Shown piece after piece: positions 62,733-64,000 of a stretch of DNA of 64,000 bases (its first letter is position 1; every line of letters begins with the position of its first letter). The position numbers were made by a program, and so were the translations under genes. This DNA comes from Bacteroidales bacterium (lineage in GTDB: Bacteria; Bacteroidota; Bacteroidia; Bacteroidales; Muribaculaceae), in assembly GCA_004552485.1 (NCBI GenBank), contig SFOH01000004.1, positions 55,595 to 119,594 on the forward strand, given 5' to 3'. The notes beneath the pieces were generated by a model. It saw only the letters and a program-made list of their open reading frames with translations. It made no database searches and was not told the origin of the DNA.

Positions 62733-63787
62733 CGGCCGCGCATGATGTAGCAGGCCGAGAAGATGCCCAGGCCCACGAGCGTCATGGCCTGAAAGCCCCA
62801 CGCCACAATGGAATAGGCCACGGCGTCGGTCTGATGAACGCCGTAGAGCATCAGCGCCCACATAACCGCCACATTCCACGGCCCCAGGCCGCCATTCGAC
62901 GGCACCGCCATGCTGAACGAGCCAAAGACAAAGACAATCAGCCCCGGCAGGAAACCGGCGGCCATGCCCGGCTGGTGAATCAGCTCGCGCGTGAAGTCGA
63001 ATGCCCAGAAGCAGGAGTAGGTCTCCATGAAATAGCAAGTCCAGATACCCAGCGTCAGCAGCAGGTATTCCCAGCGCCCTTTCATGGTGAACAGCACGGC
63101 GAATCCCGTCCATATACGCTTGACACTCAGCATCATGCCATGCACGAACTGCGTGCGGCGGAAGCAGTAGAGGCCGACGCCCAACACGGCGAGCACGGCC
63201 GCAACCGTAATCCATGTTGCCGGATGCGAGACCATGCTGAGAATGTGTTCGCCGACGGGGTAGCGGTCAAAGAAACGCATGAGCACGGGCTGCGCCACCA
63301 CAAAGGCGAGGACAGCCAGGGCCGTCACCACCACGGCGTCGGAGAGTCGGTCGCCGAGGTCGGTGCCCACCACCGTGGACAGCTTCACACGCTCGCGGCG
63401 CGAGACAAAGACACAACGCCAGGCCTCGCCCAGGTAGGGCAGAAGCAGGTTCAGGGCGTAGGCGCCGAAGATGGACACGCTCTCCGCCGTCACCGTCATG
63501 CGCGGCACGCCCGCGGCACGCAGCTGTATGCCCCAGCGTATGCCGCGTATCATGTGGGACAGCGCCGTAATCGCCATCATCAGTATGATGAACTCGATGT
63601 GAACATCGTGGCTCAGAATCTCGCGCAGCTGGCCGAAGTCGATCTTCGTGAACAGCCATCCCACCATAATCACCGTCACGCACACGGGCACGACGACGCG
63701 GAGCACCTTGCCCGCGTCCGTGTAGAAGCGCCGCGCGTCAGACTCGCCGGTCTGCGGCTTTTGTGGTTGTGATGATTGCTGTGTCAT
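62699..63787 (-). CDS. Lysylphosphatidylglycerol synthase-like flippase domain membrane protein
   Basis: Start at ATG 63787 (MTQQSSQPQKPQTGES). About 362 residues with about eight membrane helices and the UPF0104/LPG-synthase transmembrane motifs: LSHMIRGIRWGIQLRAAG, SIFGAYALNLLLPYLGEAWRCVFVSRRE and FGSFSMAVPSNGGLGPWNVAVMWAL. Proteins of this group move lipids or lipid-linked compounds across the inner membrane; the MprF catalytic domain is absent, so no aminoacylation is expected. Its tail overlaps the convergent gene by 34 bases. Confidence 0.88.
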   Translation of the reverse strand: MTQQSSQPQKPQTGESDARRFYTDAGKVLRVVVPVCVTVIMVGWLFTKIDFGQLREILSHDVHIEFIILMMAITALSHMIRGIRWGIQLRAAGVPRMTVTAESVSIFGAYALNLLLPYLGEAWRCVFVSRRERVKLSTVVGTDLGDRLSDAVVVTALAVLAFVVAQPVLMRFFDRYPVGEHILSMVSHPATWITVAAVLAVLGVGLYCFRRTQFVHGMMLSVKRIWTGFAVLFTMKGRWEYLLLTLGIWTCYFMETYSCFWAFDFTRELIHQPGMAAGFLPGLIVFVFGSFSMAVPSNGGLGPWNVAVMWALMLYGVHQTDAVAYSIVAWGFQAMTLVGLGIFSACYIMRGRHSSPRMKADS

Positions 63788-63848
63788 GACTTTATAACAC
63801 ACGTTCCCGAAAATGGTTGGCGGGGAAAGCGCCGTCGCGTACGGGCAC

Positions 63849-63875
63849 AAAAAAGCCGGGCAACAGAGGCCCGGC
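63849..63875 (-). terminator. Minus-strand terminator upstream of the flippase gene
   Basis: GCCGGGC (63855-63861) pairs with GCCCGGC (63869-63875), followed on the minus strand by six T. It would end transcripts entering from beyond the window. Confidence 0.75.
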
Positions 63876-63958
63876 ATGTGACCCGAAACGAGGGTCTTGA
63901 CATCGCCCCGACGGAGCGTTGAAACTCCGCGGTGACGGCTGGTCATTTGTAAAGGAAA

Positions 63959-64000
63959 CGCGCGGCGTTGCCAAAAGGTTCACGCCGCGCGCAATTTTTT
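63959..64000 (+). terminator. Hairpin at the window edge, plus-strand T-run
   Basis: CGCGCGGCGT (63959-63968) pairs with ACGCCGCGCG (63982-63991), followed by TTTTTT at the end of the window. Pyrimidine-rich sequence also follows on the minus side, so it may work both ways. The 63876-63958 interval between this and the previous terminator holds no gene I recognise. Confidence 0.6.

Noticed and set aside
1..64000. tRNA genes, rRNA genes, CRISPR arrays, integrases or insertion sequences
   Set aside because: I looked for tRNA arms, regularly spaced repeats and transposase or recombinase proteins and found none; short tRNA-like pieces cannot be excluded by eye.

Overview
The window reads as chromosomal DNA of a GC-rich member of the Bacteroidales, most like the Muribaculaceae. 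Supporting signs seen in the sequence: Bacteroidetes-type promoters (TTTG, about 19-20 bases, TAnnTTTG) before many genes, a fused lpxC-fabZ gene, secreted proteins with type IX secretion (T9SS)-like C-terminal sorting domains, M56/BlaR proteins carrying a TonB-like tail, and class A RNase P RNA. The family assignment is inference; no rRNA or tRNA gene is visible to confirm it.

Layout. 1-0.65 kb: a DUF6029-like partial gene and a TlpA-type thioredoxin, both minus strand. 1.15-8.55 kb: three large secreted/outer-surface genes, each carrying a lesion (an in-frame amber codon, a lost signal peptide plus a 2-base deletion, and an ochre codon that cuts off the sorting domain), with a short fossil of a further paralogue. 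8.57-16.0 kb: an RHS/YD-repeat polymorphic-toxin-like locus. It has a long core with a frame break two bases after a 136-bp segment, an AT-rich C-terminal tip with a Cys-His putative peptidase domain, a secreted two-domain partner protein, and a second copy of the 136-bp segment exactly 2700 bp downstream. 16-31.6 kb: mostly core functions (dnaG, a metallophosphoesterase-propeller protein, efp, an AAA/PD-(D/E)XK protein, an ECF sigma factor with a membrane partner, an M3 peptidase, a C10 cysteine protease, a ROK glucokinase). 31.8-32.0 kb: a large nested inverted repeat.

32-46.6 kb (minus strand): a DsbD-type reductase, a Kdo-kinase-like protein, rnpB, the lipid A cluster lpxD-lpxC/fabZ-lpxA, two tandem WG-repeat proteins, a GH10-like secreted hydrolase, a small lipoprotein and prs. 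46.8-56.8 kb (minus strand): a valS-led string with a second DsbD-type system, mazG, topB, a 58-residue Cys-rich membrane peptide and a GH13 amylase-family enzyme. 57-64 kb: a BlaI/BlaR-like pair with a clear double operator around its promoter, dxs, a possible 38-residue peptide, a PepSY-like protein, a DNA-alkylation-repeat protein and a flippase-like membrane protein.

How it fits together: housekeeping genes are intact, while visible lesions fall in surface or accessory genes. Either these genes are under relaxed, variable or phase-changing selection, or the consensus contains errors; read-level checking is needed to tell which. The RHS locus with its repeated recombination-sized segment, foreign-looking tip and partner gene is the best candidate for an unusual system.
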